IMG/VR virus record: IMGVR_UViG_3300021963_000221
Location: 1-44,593 of that record
Strand: one strand, 5' to 3'
Origin: a virus
Length of the DNA stretch: 44,593 bases
The position numbers and the translations under genes were made by a program. The notes under the pieces are model-generated. The model ran no database searches. It was not told the DNA's origin and was given only the letters and a program-made list of their open reading frames with translations. This document shows positions 1 through 7,891 of the stretch, piece by piece. Numbering within the stretch: the first letter of the stretch is position 1; each line of letters opens with the position of its first letter.

Positions 1-6
1 ACAAAA

Positions 7-708
7 ATGCAAAAAATAGTAGCAATTCCCGATGATTGGTACCTACACTTAAGAGATACATTAGAAAGTCCATATTTTAAAAGCCTTGGAGGTTTCATTG
101 CAAATGAGAGAAAGACTAAGTCTATTCTCCCATACAAAGATGAAGTCTTCAAGGCTTTTAATTTAACCCCTTTTCAGAAAGTAAGAGTGGTTATCTTAGG
201 TATGGATCCGTATCCAGGTAGATACAAAGGAGAACCCACAGCACATGGCTTAGCTTTTAGTCCTAGAAATAGAGATCAAGTTCCTCCTTCTTTAAGGGTT
301 ATGTATAACAAGATTAAAGAAGACATTTATCCAGACGAACTTACATTTCCTATTGACATGGACCTAGAAGCATGGGCTAAGCAAGGAGTTCTTTTAATTA
401 ACGCAGCTTTAACTATTGAAGAAGGTAAGTCAGGTTCTCACCTAGCTCACTGGCATCAGTTTACAGAAGCTGTATTCAAAACTTTAGACGACAACACTAC
501 AGGACTTATATTCTGTTTCTGGGGTAAAGACGCTTTAAAGTTTGCTCCTTTAATTGATGATAACTTTCATCACATTTTAGTTGCACCTCATCCTGCAGCC
601 GCTTTATACGGTGGAGGTAAGTGGAATTGTGACCACTTTAAAAGAATAAACGAAATACTAATGGCCAACAACGGAGAACAGATTGATTGGCTACAAAACT
701 TAAAATAA
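7..708 (+). CDS. ung: Uracil-DNA glycosylase (family 1-like)
   Basis: 233 residues, the usual length for family 1 uracil-DNA glycosylase, which removes uracil from DNA. Seen in order: the water-activating loop as GMDPYPG (residues 65-71, catalytic Asp67), the PPSLRVMY segment (93-100), the LLINAALT stretch followed by SHLAHWH (129-150), the FCFWGKDA strand (169-176) and the DNA-intercalation loop as HPAAA (195-199, catalytic His195). The family normally has GQDPYH and HPSPLS, so both key loops are altered while the catalytic Asp and His are kept. UDG genes are common in crAss-like phages beside the DNA polymerase. It heads the plus-strand genes seen here; anything upstream lies outside the window. 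Confidence 0.93.
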   Translation: MQKIVAIPDDWYLHLRDTLESPYFKSLGGFIANERKTKSILPYKDEVFKAFNLTPFQKVRVVILGMDPYPGRYKGEPTAHGLAFSPRNRDQVPPSLRVMYNKIKEDIYPDELTFPIDMDLEAWAKQGVLLINAALTIEEGKSGSHLAHWHQFTEAVFKTLDDNTTGLIFCFWGKDALKFAPLIDDNFHHILVAPHPAAALYGGGKWNCDHFKRINEILMANNGEQIDWLQNLK

Positions 709-715
709 ACTAAAC

Positions 716-913
716 ATGAATTGGCAAGATTTTGAAACACTAAGCCACTTAGAATTTAAATCTAAGTTAATAGAACACTTTACAGAAAGAGTAAAACAAA
801 CAAAACTAATGGAACAAAGTACCGAGTACGAGTATTGTGAAGTACAAGGTAGAATCAAAGAATTAGAAGAACTACAAAACTTTATTGAAACATTTAAAAG
901 ACCAGCCTTATGA
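716..913 (+). CDS. Small hypothetical protein, probably helical
   Basis: 65 residues, family not recognised. It is rich in Glu, Lys, Leu and Gln and likely all alpha-helical. It starts 7 bases after the UDG stop behind the leader AAATAAACTAAAC, the A-rich type of start context used throughout this genome. Its TGA stop overlaps the ATG of the next gene (ATGA), which suggests coupled translation with the DUF932 gene. No signal peptide or membrane segment is visible. Confidence 0.7.
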   Translation: MNWQDFETLSHLEFKSKLIEHFTERVKQTKLMEQSTEYEYCEVQGRIKELEELQNFIETFKRPAL

Positions 914-1758
914 ACAAAGAACAATTATTAGAAAGCTCCAGAACTAACTGGACAGTAGACAAACGTGAACTAGTAGGTCCTAACAGAGAACCTACTCCTG
1001 CTTATGGTATCTTTAGACAAGATAACAACAAGTGTTTAGGTATCGTAGGATCTAAGTACGTTCCTACACAGAACGAAGAAATCTTAGACATGCTTTTAGA
1101 AGCTGCTGCTAGGGTTAATATCTCAGGAGAAAGAGGTGGTTTCTTAGGAGACGGCCAAAAAGTATACTATCAATTTCCTTTAACTGATGTTACTATTGGT
1201 GGATCTGATAATAAGCGATTCCTTACAGCCCTTACATCACACGATGGGAGCTCTCCTATTGGCTTCGGAGCAACCAATGTAACCATTGTATGTGCTAATA
1301 CCTTTTACATGGCTCTAAGAGACTCTCAGAGGGTAAGACATACTAAGAACTCTCATGGTCGCTTAGCCGTAATCATCTCTCAGTTGCAAAACTCTCTTAC
1401 TCAAGAAGAACAGTTTATTGAAAAGCTGATTGAGTTAAGTAAGATTAATGTTCCTGATGTAGTTACAGACGATTTTATTATCAGTATTATCGGTGGAGAT
1501 TCAGAGGCAACCAGAAGCAAGAATCGTATCAACGATTTCAGACAAGCTATCTCTATCGAGTATAACACTCATGGTAACACAGCTTATGCTTTGTTTAATG
1601 CTACTACTCGTTTCACCAACTATATGATGGGACATAAAAGCATTGAGCATAAGCGTGAGTCCTTGATTCATGGTACAGCTTACAACATCAACAATAGAGG
1701 CTTAGAGTTAATCTCTGAAACGTACACTCCTTTGTACACTCCTGAGTTATCTTTGTAA
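910..1758 (+). CDS. DUF932 (phage/plasmid-like) protein
   Basis: 282 residues. Recognised as the DUF932 family (phage/plasmid-like protein) by segments such as GIVGSKYVPTQNEEI near residue 50, LTSHDGSSPIGFGATNV near residues 110-125 and VCANTF near residue 130. The family is widespread on phages and plasmids and often sits beside recombination or replication genes; its biochemical role is not established. It begins in an ATGA overlap with the preceding small gene and is followed by a hairpin terminator at 1784-1810, so it appears to end a transcription unit. No catalytic motif can be assigned. Confidence 0.85.
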   Translation: MNKEQLLESSRTNWTVDKRELVGPNREPTPAYGIFRQDNNKCLGIVGSKYVPTQNEEILDMLLEAAARVNISGERGGFLGDGQKVYYQFPLTDVTIGGSDNKRFLTALTSHDGSSPIGFGATNVTIVCANTFYMALRDSQRVRHTKNSHGRLAVIISQLQNSLTQEEQFIEKLIELSKINVPDVVTDDFIISIIGGDSEATRSKNRINDFRQAISIEYNTHGNTAYALFNATTRFTNYMMGHKSIEHKRESLIHGTAYNINNRGLELISETYTPLYTPELSL

Positions 1759-1783
1759 TTCTCTTGCATGCCAAAAAAGATTA

Positions 1784-1810
1784 GGGGGTCAACAGATCCC
1801 CTTTTCTTTT
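1784..1810 (+). terminator. Intrinsic terminator after the DUF932 gene
   Basis: A 7-bp stem GGGGGTC/GATCCCC (one G-T pair) with loop AACA at 1784-1801 is followed by TTTTCTTTT. It lies between the DUF932 stop (1758) and the start at 1828, so it ends the upstream unit. Confidence 0.8.
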
Positions 1811-1813
1811 GTT

Positions 1814-1821
1814 TATATTTG
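1814..1821 (+). promoter_or_regulatory. Bacteroidota-type -7 box before the NinG-like gene
   Basis: TATATTTG matches the Bacteroidota -7 consensus TAnnTTTG, and the longer 11-mer TATATTTGTAT recurs at three other intergenic sites in this window. No TTG is found at the expected -33 spacing. Only 6 bases separate the box from the ATG at 1828, so a transcript from here would be nearly leaderless. It follows directly after a terminator, as expected for the start of a new unit. Confidence 0.6.
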
Positions 1822-1827
1822 TATATC

Positions 1828-2472
1828 ATGTTAAAGAGAACGATAAAGAAAGTTCCTGTAAAAGGAAATCCCGAGGAAAAAGATTTGCAGAAGCCCTGTT
1901 CTGAGTGCGGTAAAGTAAAAGCTATCGCCAACAAAACTAAGAGACTTTGTGCAAGTTGTGTAGTAAAAGAAAAGAAAGCTAAACAGAAAGTCCGTAAAGA
2001 GATTAAACGTAAGATCAAACAAGAAACCATTACTCAAACCAAGTTAGACCAAATAACTTCTTGGTTAGTAAGAGGTGCACACATTAATAAGTGTCATGCT
2101 TGTGAGATTACGCTTGATCCTAAAGGACTTCAATGTGCTCACTTTGTAGGACGTACTAAAGTATCTACCCGTTATCACTTGACTAACTTATTACCAGCTT
2201 GTCCTAAGTGTAATCTTTATACCCCTCATCACGTATGGAACTTAGGTAAGTCCCTAAACAAGATATGGGGAGAAGATACTACTGAAGACATGCTACAACT
2301 ATCAAACAAGATTCTTAAGCTAAGCAACCACGATAGAAAACTTATCTATGATGTATATAGAACCTGCCTTACAGATATCGAACAAGGCAACTATTCACAG
2401 GATCAGAAGTATCAGAAGCTTAGAGAAGCATTACATCAGTACAACAAGATAGTAGAACCGATTTTAAAATGA
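1828..2472 (+). CDS. ninG: NinG/Rap-like recombination nuclease
   Basis: 214 residues from the ATG at 1828. An in-frame ATG at 1768 is rejected because the extension would cover the terminator and promoter. The N-terminal third has Cys pairs C24xxC27 and C41xxC44 plus a long Lys/Arg-rich helix. The C-terminal part has C89xxC92, an LQCAHFVGR segment (101-109) with TRYHLTN following, and C125xxC128. This is the zinc-binding, HNH-like pattern of lambda NinG (Rap), a structure-specific endonuclease that acts on recombination intermediates. The stop overlaps the DNA polymerase ATG (ATGA). The N-terminal zinc-ribbon-like segment could contribute DNA binding, which is inferred. Confidence 0.82.
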   Translation: MLKRTIKKVPVKGNPEEKDLQKPCSECGKVKAIANKTKRLCASCVVKEKKAKQKVRKEIKRKIKQETITQTKLDQITSWLVRGAHINKCHACEITLDPKGLQCAHFVGRTKVSTRYHLTNLLPACPKCNLYTPHHVWNLGKSLNKIWGEDTTEDMLQLSNKILKLSNHDRKLIYDVYRTCLTDIEQGNYSQDQKYQKLREALHQYNKIVEPILK

Positions 2473-4439
2473 TTTATCTAGTTACCAAACAAGATATCTC
2501 CTTACCCGACATTACCCTTACTACAGTACAAGAATCTCTCGAATACTTAAACAAGTTAGAGTGGATAGGTTTGGATACAGAGACCTCAGGTTTTGATCCT
2601 TACACTTGTAAGTTATATACTCTTCAGCTAGGAGATAACGATGTTCAATACGTAATAGACTTAACTACGATTGACATCAACGAATACAAAGAGTTATTAG
2701 AGACTAAAGGTCTTATTGGTCATAACTTAAAGTTTGACCTAAGATTCCTTTATCATTATAGGGTGGTTCCAACAAAGGTATACGATACCTTCTTAGGAGA
2801 AAAAACATCTCGCCTAGGTATAGAAAGCCATAGATGTTCGCTTGCTGCTTGTGTACTACGTCATTGTGGAATCGTACTAAGCAAGGAAGAGCGTTTAAAT
2901 ATTACAGGTAGACTTACTGAAGGTTTCGTAAAGTACTCTGCGTATGACGTAAAGTATCTACACGAATTAAAGGACAAACAAGAATTCTTACAGCTAGGAG
3001 ATGGTACATCAGTGTCCATTGATTTGGACAATAAGTTTGTTTTAGTCTTAGCTTACATCGAGTATTCAGGAATGAAGCTAGATGTAGAGCAATGGACAGC
3101 TAAGATAAATAAAGTACAAAAGATAGCTGATGAAGCAGAAGCACAGTTAAACCAATTCATCCTAGACAATAAGATGGAAAAGTTTATCGACTCTCAACTC
3201 GACCTCTTCTCTTCTTCTACTAAGGTTAATGTGAATTGGAACTCACCTTCACAGGTAGTAGAATTCTTTCAGACATTAGGTGTAAACACCAAAGTAGTAG
3301 AGAAAGGAAAGACTAAAGATACAATTGAAGCTAACCATCTAGTAAAATACAGCTCAAAGTATCCAATTATTGAGCTTTATTTAAAGTTTAAGGGAGCTCA
3401 AAAGGACATAGGTACTTACGGACAGAACTGGATAGACCAAATCAATCCAGTAAGCGGAAGAATCCACACACAGTTTAAGCAGTTGATGAACACAGGACGC
3501 TTATCTAGTGGTGGTAAATCAGGAGACGTAAAGAACTTTAACTTTCAAAACATTCCCTCAGACCAAGAAACAAGGTCATGCTTTGTAGCAGCAGAAGGAA
3601 ACACTCTAGTAGGTTGTGACTATACAGGTCAAGAACAAATTGTATTAGTTAACAAGTGTCTAGATAAAAACCTTTTAGAATTCTACGACAATGAATTGGG
3701 CGATATGCACAGTTTTATTGCGAGCAAGATGTATCCTGAGTTAGAAGGTATGGATTTAAACGACATTAAAAAGAAACACAAAGACAAAAGACAATCAGCT
3801 AAGGTAGCAGGCTTTGCTATTAACTACGGTGGCTCAGGTATTGGTATTGCAGATCAACTAGGTCTTAGTGTAGAACAAGGTCAACATATCTACGATTCTT
3901 ACTTTAAAGCTTTTCCAGGACTTAAGTCTTATTTTGACGAAGCAAAGAAGTTTGGTGTAGAAAATGGCTATGTTCTTATCTCACCTGTAACAGGTAAAAA
4001 GTCTTATGTAGATTACTATGACGAGTTTGTACAAATCAAGAACGAAATGAATAAAGATTTTTGGGACAGGTATAAACAACTTAAAAATAGTGATACTCCT
4101 ACAGCTAGAGACATGAAGGAAAAAGTAAGCAAATTCTTTAGAAAGCGTGGAGACATTGAACGTATGTCATTGAACTATGGAATACAAGGAGAAAGTGCAG
4201 AGATTACCAAGTTAGCTTGTGTATACTTCTGGACTAAATATCTAGTACCAAATAACTTATTGTTTAAAGTATTGATAGTCAATATAATACATGACGAGAT
4301 ATTGGTAGAGACACCTGAGGAAATTGCGCAACAGACTGCTGCACAATTAGAAAAAGCAATGGTAGATGCAGGCGCTAAGTTTTGTAAGAGAGTACCTCTT
4401 AAAGCAGATCCTTGTATTGCACCGTATTGGAAAAAATAA
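2469..4439 (+). CDS. polA: Family A DNA polymerase with 3'-5' exonuclease domain
   Basis: 656 residues, the phage replicative polymerase. The N-terminal DEDDy proofreading domain has Exo I D36-T-E38, Exo II N86...D90 and Exo III Y156xxxD160. Polymerase motif A is D384-Y-T-G-Q-E389, motif B is K445-V-A-G-F449-A-I-N-Y453-G, and motif C is H608-D609-E610. There is no 5'-3' exonuclease domain, as is usual in phage enzymes. Phe449 sits at the position that favours discrimination against dideoxynucleotides (E. coli Phe762). About 60 extra charged residues lie between motif B and the NYGIQGESAEITK segment, a possible processivity or partner-binding insert. crAss-like phages carry either family A or family B polymerases. 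Confidence 0.95.
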   Translation: MIYLVTKQDISLPDITLTTVQESLEYLNKLEWIGLDTETSGFDPYTCKLYTLQLGDNDVQYVIDLTTIDINEYKELLETKGLIGHNLKFDLRFLYHYRVVPTKVYDTFLGEKTSRLGIESHRCSLAACVLRHCGIVLSKEERLNITGRLTEGFVKYSAYDVKYLHELKDKQEFLQLGDGTSVSIDLDNKFVLVLAYIEYSGMKLDVEQWTAKINKVQKIADEAEAQLNQFILDNKMEKFIDSQLDLFSSSTKVNVNWNSPSQVVEFFQTLGVNTKVVEKGKTKDTIEANHLVKYSSKYPIIELYLKFKGAQKDIGTYGQNWIDQINPVSGRIHTQFKQLMNTGRLSSGGKSGDVKNFNFQNIPSDQETRSCFVAAEGNTLVGCDYTGQEQIVLVNKCLDKNLLEFYDNELGDMHSFIASKMYPELEGMDLNDIKKKHKDKRQSAKVAGFAINYGGSGIGIADQLGLSVEQGQHIYDSYFKAFPGLKSYFDEAKKFGVENGYVLISPVTGKKSYVDYYDEFVQIKNEMNKDFWDRYKQLKNSDTPTARDMKEKVSKFFRKRGDIERMSLNYGIQGESAEITKLACVYFWTKYLVPNNLLFKVLIVNIIHDEILVETPEEIAQQTAAQLEKAMVDAGAKFCKRVPLKADPCIAPYWKK

Positions 4440-4465
4440 ACTAAACTAAAATTAAAATTAAAATC

Positions 4466-5011
4466 ATGGGAGCAACAACATTTTACAACAGAATAACAGC
4501 CCCTTCTATGAAAGAAGGGTATACTTCATTAATAGAGGAAGCTATTGATGAGTATGGAAATGATCCGTACAACGGAACTATAAGCACAACTCATGCCTTT
4601 ACAGATGCAACTAACAAATACAAAGCATCAGGTAAAGATTTAAATCAATTTATAGAAGATGCTTACGACTATCTCGGAAAGAGAGACTGTTGGGCAATCT
4701 GTATTAATGAACCTAGAGGAAACTCTAACAAAATTAAAAGCCAAGTAGAATTAAATCCACAGGTTGGTAAGCGAGTTTGGGAAACTAGGTATGAAGTAGC
4801 AACACGTGAAGGAGTAGTAGGTAGTCATATCTTACAAGCAGAAGCAATTAAGATAGCTAGAGCCTATACAGAACGTACTAAAAGTATTACCACAGTAAAC
4901 ATTGTTAAGCGATTAGTTGAGGGAAACACTCAAGTTGCTAAGATTGAATACAAAAAGAGCAAGGATGAGTGTGAAGGAAACTATGTATTCTTTGGCTACG
5001 CAGCAGAGTAA
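4466..5011 (+). CDS. Conserved phage hypothetical protein with YNGTI motif
   Basis: 181 residues, function unknown. The N-terminus (MGATTF) and a YGNDPYNGTI segment near residues 49-58 resemble a small family of phage proteins that I recall having a YGxxxYxGTI pattern; this is memory of a pattern, not a search result. The rest is mixed alpha/beta with no recognisable catalytic motif. A 26-base A-rich leader, composed of AAACTAAA and AAATTAAA repeats, precedes the start and may give strong translation. The stop overlaps the next ATG by one base (TAATG). Confidence 0.75.
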   Translation: MGATTFYNRITAPSMKEGYTSLIEEAIDEYGNDPYNGTISTTHAFTDATNKYKASGKDLNQFIEDAYDYLGKRDCWAICINEPRGNSNKIKSQVELNPQVGKRVWETRYEVATREGVVGSHILQAEAIKIARAYTERTKSITTVNIVKRLVEGNTQVAKIEYKKSKDECEGNYVFFGYAAE

Positions 5012-5271
5012 TGACAGACGAACAACTAAAAGAAGTAAGAAGAACTTATCTCCTTGCTAGAGCAGTTAACACACAGTATCAGTTTATCCGTGAGTTTGTC
5101 AATGACGATTTACGGAAAGCAATTAACGAAGCAAAAGCAAAAAATGCTTACTTTATTAAAATTTTAGACGGATATTTGCACAAGAGAAACGTAAGTAGCC
5201 AGATAGAAGAAGACGAAGAGTTAGCATTTTTGCTTTTGGAGGAAATAGAAAAGAGAACCAATGATAAATAG
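5011..5271 (+). CDS. Small hypothetical protein, helical and acidic at the C-terminus
   Basis: 86 residues, not recognised. It is predicted to be all helical, with a C-terminal run rich in Glu and Asp (IEEDEELAF). It starts within a TAATG overlap with the preceding gene and overlaps the next gene by 11 bases. It ends with TAG, which is one reason to think TAG is a true stop codon in this phage. Confidence 0.65.
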   Translation: MTDEQLKEVRRTYLLARAVNTQYQFIREFVNDDLRKAINEAKAKNAYFIKILDGYLHKRNVSSQIEEDEELAFLLLEEIEKRTNDK

Positions 5272-5698
5272 AGTTTACATACCTGCAACTCTCTCCCTTA
5301 ATATAGACGGCAACGTACATCTTAAGGGAGACAAAGAGTTAATGCAATCATACTTTAAAGAACTTATGAAACAAGATCCTTCAGTAGATGTAGAAGTTTG
5401 TATTACTAGATTAGATTCTAAGAAAACAAACCCTCAGTTGGCTTATTTTTATAGTACCCTAGTACCTATAGTAAAAGCAGGCTTTGAGAACCTTACAGGC
5501 GAAGTATACACCAAAGAAGACGTAGTAACATTCCTTAAGGATAAGTATTTCTACGAAGAGATAATGTTTCAAGGACAGTTTATTAAAACTCCCTTGTCGT
5601 TATCTAATGGTAAGAAGGACGAAGTACATAAGTTTATCCAAGATGTGATTGGATTTGCAAGAGACATCCTGGGAGTGGAAGTACCAGAACTAGACTAA
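5261..5698 (+). CDS. NinB-like recombination protein (tentative)
   Basis: 145 residues. The middle has K54-T-N-P-Q-L-A-Y-F-Y followed by a hydrophobic helix. The C-terminal half pairs a short strand segment (SLSNGKKDEV) with a final helix ending in ARDILGVEVPEL. This resembles the layout of NinB/Orf-type phage recombination mediators, where a charged-Gln-Tyr helix is followed by a threonine/serine-start segment and an end helix around a conserved 'LG' position. NinB/Orf proteins bind single-stranded DNA and help load recombinase. It sits between the polymerase and an exonuclease, which fits, but the similarity is weak and the gene could be an unrelated protein. Confidence 0.5.
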   Translation: MINRVYIPATLSLNIDGNVHLKGDKELMQSYFKELMKQDPSVDVEVCITRLDSKKTNPQLAYFYSTLVPIVKAGFENLTGEVYTKEDVVTFLKDKYFYEEIMFQGQFIKTPLSLSNGKKDEVHKFIQDVIGFARDILGVEVPELD

Positions 5699-5703
5699 AA
5701 ATT

Positions 5704-5970
5704 ATGTTATATATTATAGAACCCCGCACAGAATCAGACAAAGTGGAAGCTGTTGGCTCTCCCGATGTCCAACCCTCCTACGAGTATGGAGAAAAGAAAG
5801 TCACTTACCATAGCAAAGAAGAACATCAAAGTATTACTGTAGGCAGTTTAATAGACTGCAATGGAGTAATATCTATTGTAAACGATCTTGTTCCTATGAA
5901 GTTTGGAAGAGTAATTCTTACAGTGACTCCCTTTCTTTCAAAAACTACTACAGGTGCTTTAAAGCGTTAA
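5704..5970 (+). CDS. Small hypothetical protein
   Basis: 88 residues, not recognised. It appears to be mostly beta-strand with a hydrophobic central region (SLIDCNGVISIVNDLVPM) and a basic C-terminus. It sits 5 bases after the NinB-like gene and 3 bases before the pyrophosphohydrolase-like gene, so it is very probably co-transcribed with both. Confidence 0.65.
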   Translation: MLYIIEPRTESDKVEAVGSPDVQPSYEYGEKKVTYHSKEEHQSITVGSLIDCNGVISIVNDLVPMKFGRVILTVTPFLSKTTTGALKR

Positions 5971-5973
5971 ACT

Positions 5974-6333
5974 ATGGCTAACGATTTCCCTGCAATGGAA
6001 GACTACAATGAAGGAGGTCAAGCCTTACGTTACAACAAAGGAAAGAAACAGTGGTCTTTAGTAGATTTTAAGTCTCTAGAGTCTATGGTAGAAGTTCTTG
6101 AGTTTGGAGCGCAGAAGTATGATAAGTGGAATTGGACTAAAGGTATGCCTGTAACACAAGTAAGCGAAAGTTTACTTAGGCATATGTTTGCTTTCCTATC
6201 AGGAGAAGACAAAGATCCTGAATCAGGTATAGACCACTTAGGACATGTTATGTGTAATGCTATGTTTCTCTCGTACATAATGAGAGAGAAGTCTCACTAT
6301 GATGACAGAAGACATGAAGATTCAGATAAGTAA
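5974..6333 (+). CDS. dATP/dGTP pyrophosphohydrolase-like protein (DUF5664/PF18909)
   Basis: 119 residues. LRYNKGKKQWSLVDF (18-32), the VLEFGAQKYDKWNW block (41-54) with Glu43, SLLRHMFAFLSGE (66-78) and the acidic-His cluster DPESGIDHLGHVMCNAMF (81-98) together match the dATP/dGTP diphosphohydrolase N-terminal family formerly called DUF5664. It belongs to the all-alpha NTP pyrophosphatase (MazG-like) superfamily, in which Glu and Asp residues bind Mg2+. The likely role is trimming dNTP pools. In 2-aminoadenine phages a related activity (MazZ) makes dGMP for Z synthesis, but no PurZ or DatZ is seen here. The neighbouring small gene overlaps its 3' end. Confidence 0.8.
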   Translation: MANDFPAMEDYNEGGQALRYNKGKKQWSLVDFKSLESMVEVLEFGAQKYDKWNWTKGMPVTQVSESLLRHMFAFLSGEDKDPESGIDHLGHVMCNAMFLSYIMREKSHYDDRRHEDSDK

Positions 6334-6490
6334 CTTTTCTAAACTAACTAAAGGACAAAGGGATTATCCTTATTGGTTCTTTTATCCACTACCCATAATA
6401 ACTTTTAGTCGTACTAACTCTAGAGAAAGATTTAGTGTGCACTTTGGTTTCTTATGGTTTACATTAACTATTAAATTTACAAAGCAATGA
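6314..6490 (+). CDS. Small aromatic-rich hypothetical protein
   Basis: 58 residues if started at the ATG at 6314; in-frame ATGs at 6299 and 6302 would lengthen the overlap with the upstream gene. It is rich in Phe, Tyr and Trp (YPYWFFYPLPI, FGFLWFTLTI) but lacks a clean transmembrane helix. Its TGA overlaps the ATG of the exonuclease gene, which supports it being translated. Function unknown. Confidence 0.5.
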   Translation: MKIQISNFSKLTKGQRDYPYWFFYPLPIITFSRTNSRERFSVHFGFLWFTLTIKFTKQ

Positions 6491-7455
6491 TTTTAGACGA
6501 GGATTACTTATCCAATACAGCACAGAGCCAAAGTAGGCTAAAGAAAATACTTTTACATCCTAACCTTTATATCAACTATGACCCTAACTCTGATATGGAT
6601 GAACCAGCAGAAGTTACAGTTATAGGTGATGGAGTAGATTTATTATTAACTCAAGGAGAAGATATCTTCTTAGAACAATTCTATTTCAGTACTGTAGAAA
6701 GACCTACAGGACAGATGGGAGACTTTGTATGGCATCTATTTGCTAATCGTAATGATACTATGGCAGAAAACATTGCATACGAGCTAGCAGGTTTTAAGCG
6801 TGATACTCTCGCTAAAGTAAGAGAAAGGTTTGAGAAAGAAGGCAAAGCTTATTACGATGATTTGATTGCAGGTGAGGGAAAGAAAGTAGTATCCCCTACT
6901 CAATACAATACCATACAAGTAATTGCTAACAGCCTTAAGACTAATCCCTTTACTAGTAAGTATGTATTAGGTAACTCTCAATATAAAGTATTTACCCAAC
7001 AAGCACTTAACTTTCAATACAAAGGTGTAGCATGTAAGGGTCTTTTAGATTTAGTGGTAGTTGATACAGTAAACAACATCCTATATCCTATTGACCTAAA
7101 GACCACTACTACTTCGTTGAACTACTGGGTAGAGATGTTGCTTAAACACAGATACGATTTCCAAGCAGCCTTCTATACAGAAGCTCTTAAGCAAACAGAT
7201 CTAAGTGTGTATGGAGATAACTTAACTATACATAACTTTAGATTCATTGTAGAAAGTCAGAAGTATCCCGGTAGTCCTTTAATCTATGAGATGTCAGATC
7301 ATCTTATGGCTTTAGGAAAGACAGGAGGCACTTACTTATATAAAGAGTATGAAGGCTTTGACCAAGCAATAGATCGCTTACTATGGCACTCAGAAAACGA
7401 TTTATGGGCATATACTAGGGAGGACTATCAGAATGACGGACTTAGAATCGTATAA
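6487..7455 (+). CDS. PD-(D/E)XK exonuclease (RecE/ExoVIII- or Cas4-like)
   Basis: 322 residues. The PD-(D/E)XK core is visible: GLLDLVVVD gives Asp188, PIDLKTT gives Asp203-x-Lys205, and the RYDFQAAFY helix gives Gln226, the QxxxY motif of RecB/Exo VIII-type nucleases. Such enzymes resect double-stranded DNA ends to produce 3' single strands for annealing or recombinase loading. Together with the NinG-like and NinB-like genes this suggests a phage recombination module. The start is fixed by the ATGA overlap with the gene before; the 3' end overlaps the next gene by 23 bases. Confidence 0.82.
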   Translation: MILDEDYLSNTAQSQSRLKKILLHPNLYINYDPNSDMDEPAEVTVIGDGVDLLLTQGEDIFLEQFYFSTVERPTGQMGDFVWHLFANRNDTMAENIAYELAGFKRDTLAKVRERFEKEGKAYYDDLIAGEGKKVVSPTQYNTIQVIANSLKTNPFTSKYVLGNSQYKVFTQQALNFQYKGVACKGLLDLVVVDTVNNILYPIDLKTTTTSLNYWVEMLLKHRYDFQAAFYTEALKQTDLSVYGDNLTIHNFRFIVESQKYPGSPLIYEMSDHLMALGKTGGTYLYKEYEGFDQAIDRLLWHSENDLWAYTREDYQNDGLRIV

Positions 7456-7891
7456 AGTGTACTCAGATACTACAAACAATACCACAAAGTTTTTATGCCC
7501 CATGATATTTACATCTGGGGCTAATGCTTCTAGACTATTATCTAACTTTGGTTTAGTTAATGTTTACGTAGATGACTATGGGTATAAATGTAAGTATACT
7601 AACTGTTTATTTTTTCTATTTAAGCCTACTGACAAGGAAGCATTTCAGATGTTTGAGGACAAGATTACAAACTTTGACTCTTTCTATGACTATTATGACG
7701 TAGATGAGATGATTATGTATGTATTTAAAACTAGTTCTTTATACCATAAAGATATAGAGTTGTTTAAGCAAGGTAGGTTTGAAGAAATGTCCAAGGACTA
7801 CAAGTCTTTATTACATCGTGATATAAATTTTAAAGATGTAGTTGTGGATATTCCAAAAGAAATATATAGATTTGAACTGAGTTTAAAATAA
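7433..7891 (+). CDS. Conserved phage hypothetical protein, Tyr/Asp-rich
   Basis: 152 residues, function unknown. It has a beta-rich N-terminal half with the segment CLFFLFKP (residues 58-65) and a helical second half containing YYDVDE and the FKQGRFEEMSKDYKSLL region. No catalytic motif is seen. It overlaps the exonuclease gene by 23 bases and meets the dCMP deaminase ATG in a TAATG overlap, so it is locked into the operon. It may be a regulator of one of its neighbours, but nothing in the sequence shows that. Confidence 0.7.
   Translation: MTDLESYKVYSDTTNNTTKFLCPMIFTSGANASRLLSNFGLVNVYVDDYGYKCKYTNCLFFLFKPTDKEAFQMFEDKITNFDSFYDYYDVDEMIMYVFKTSSLYHKDIELFKQGRFEEMSKDYKSLLHRDINFKDVVVDIPKEIYRFELSLK

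Noticed and set aside
1768-1827. An earlier in-frame ATG for the NinG-like gene
   Set aside because: The extension would translate through the terminator hairpin and the -7 promoter box, and the ATG at 1828 gives a good N-terminus.
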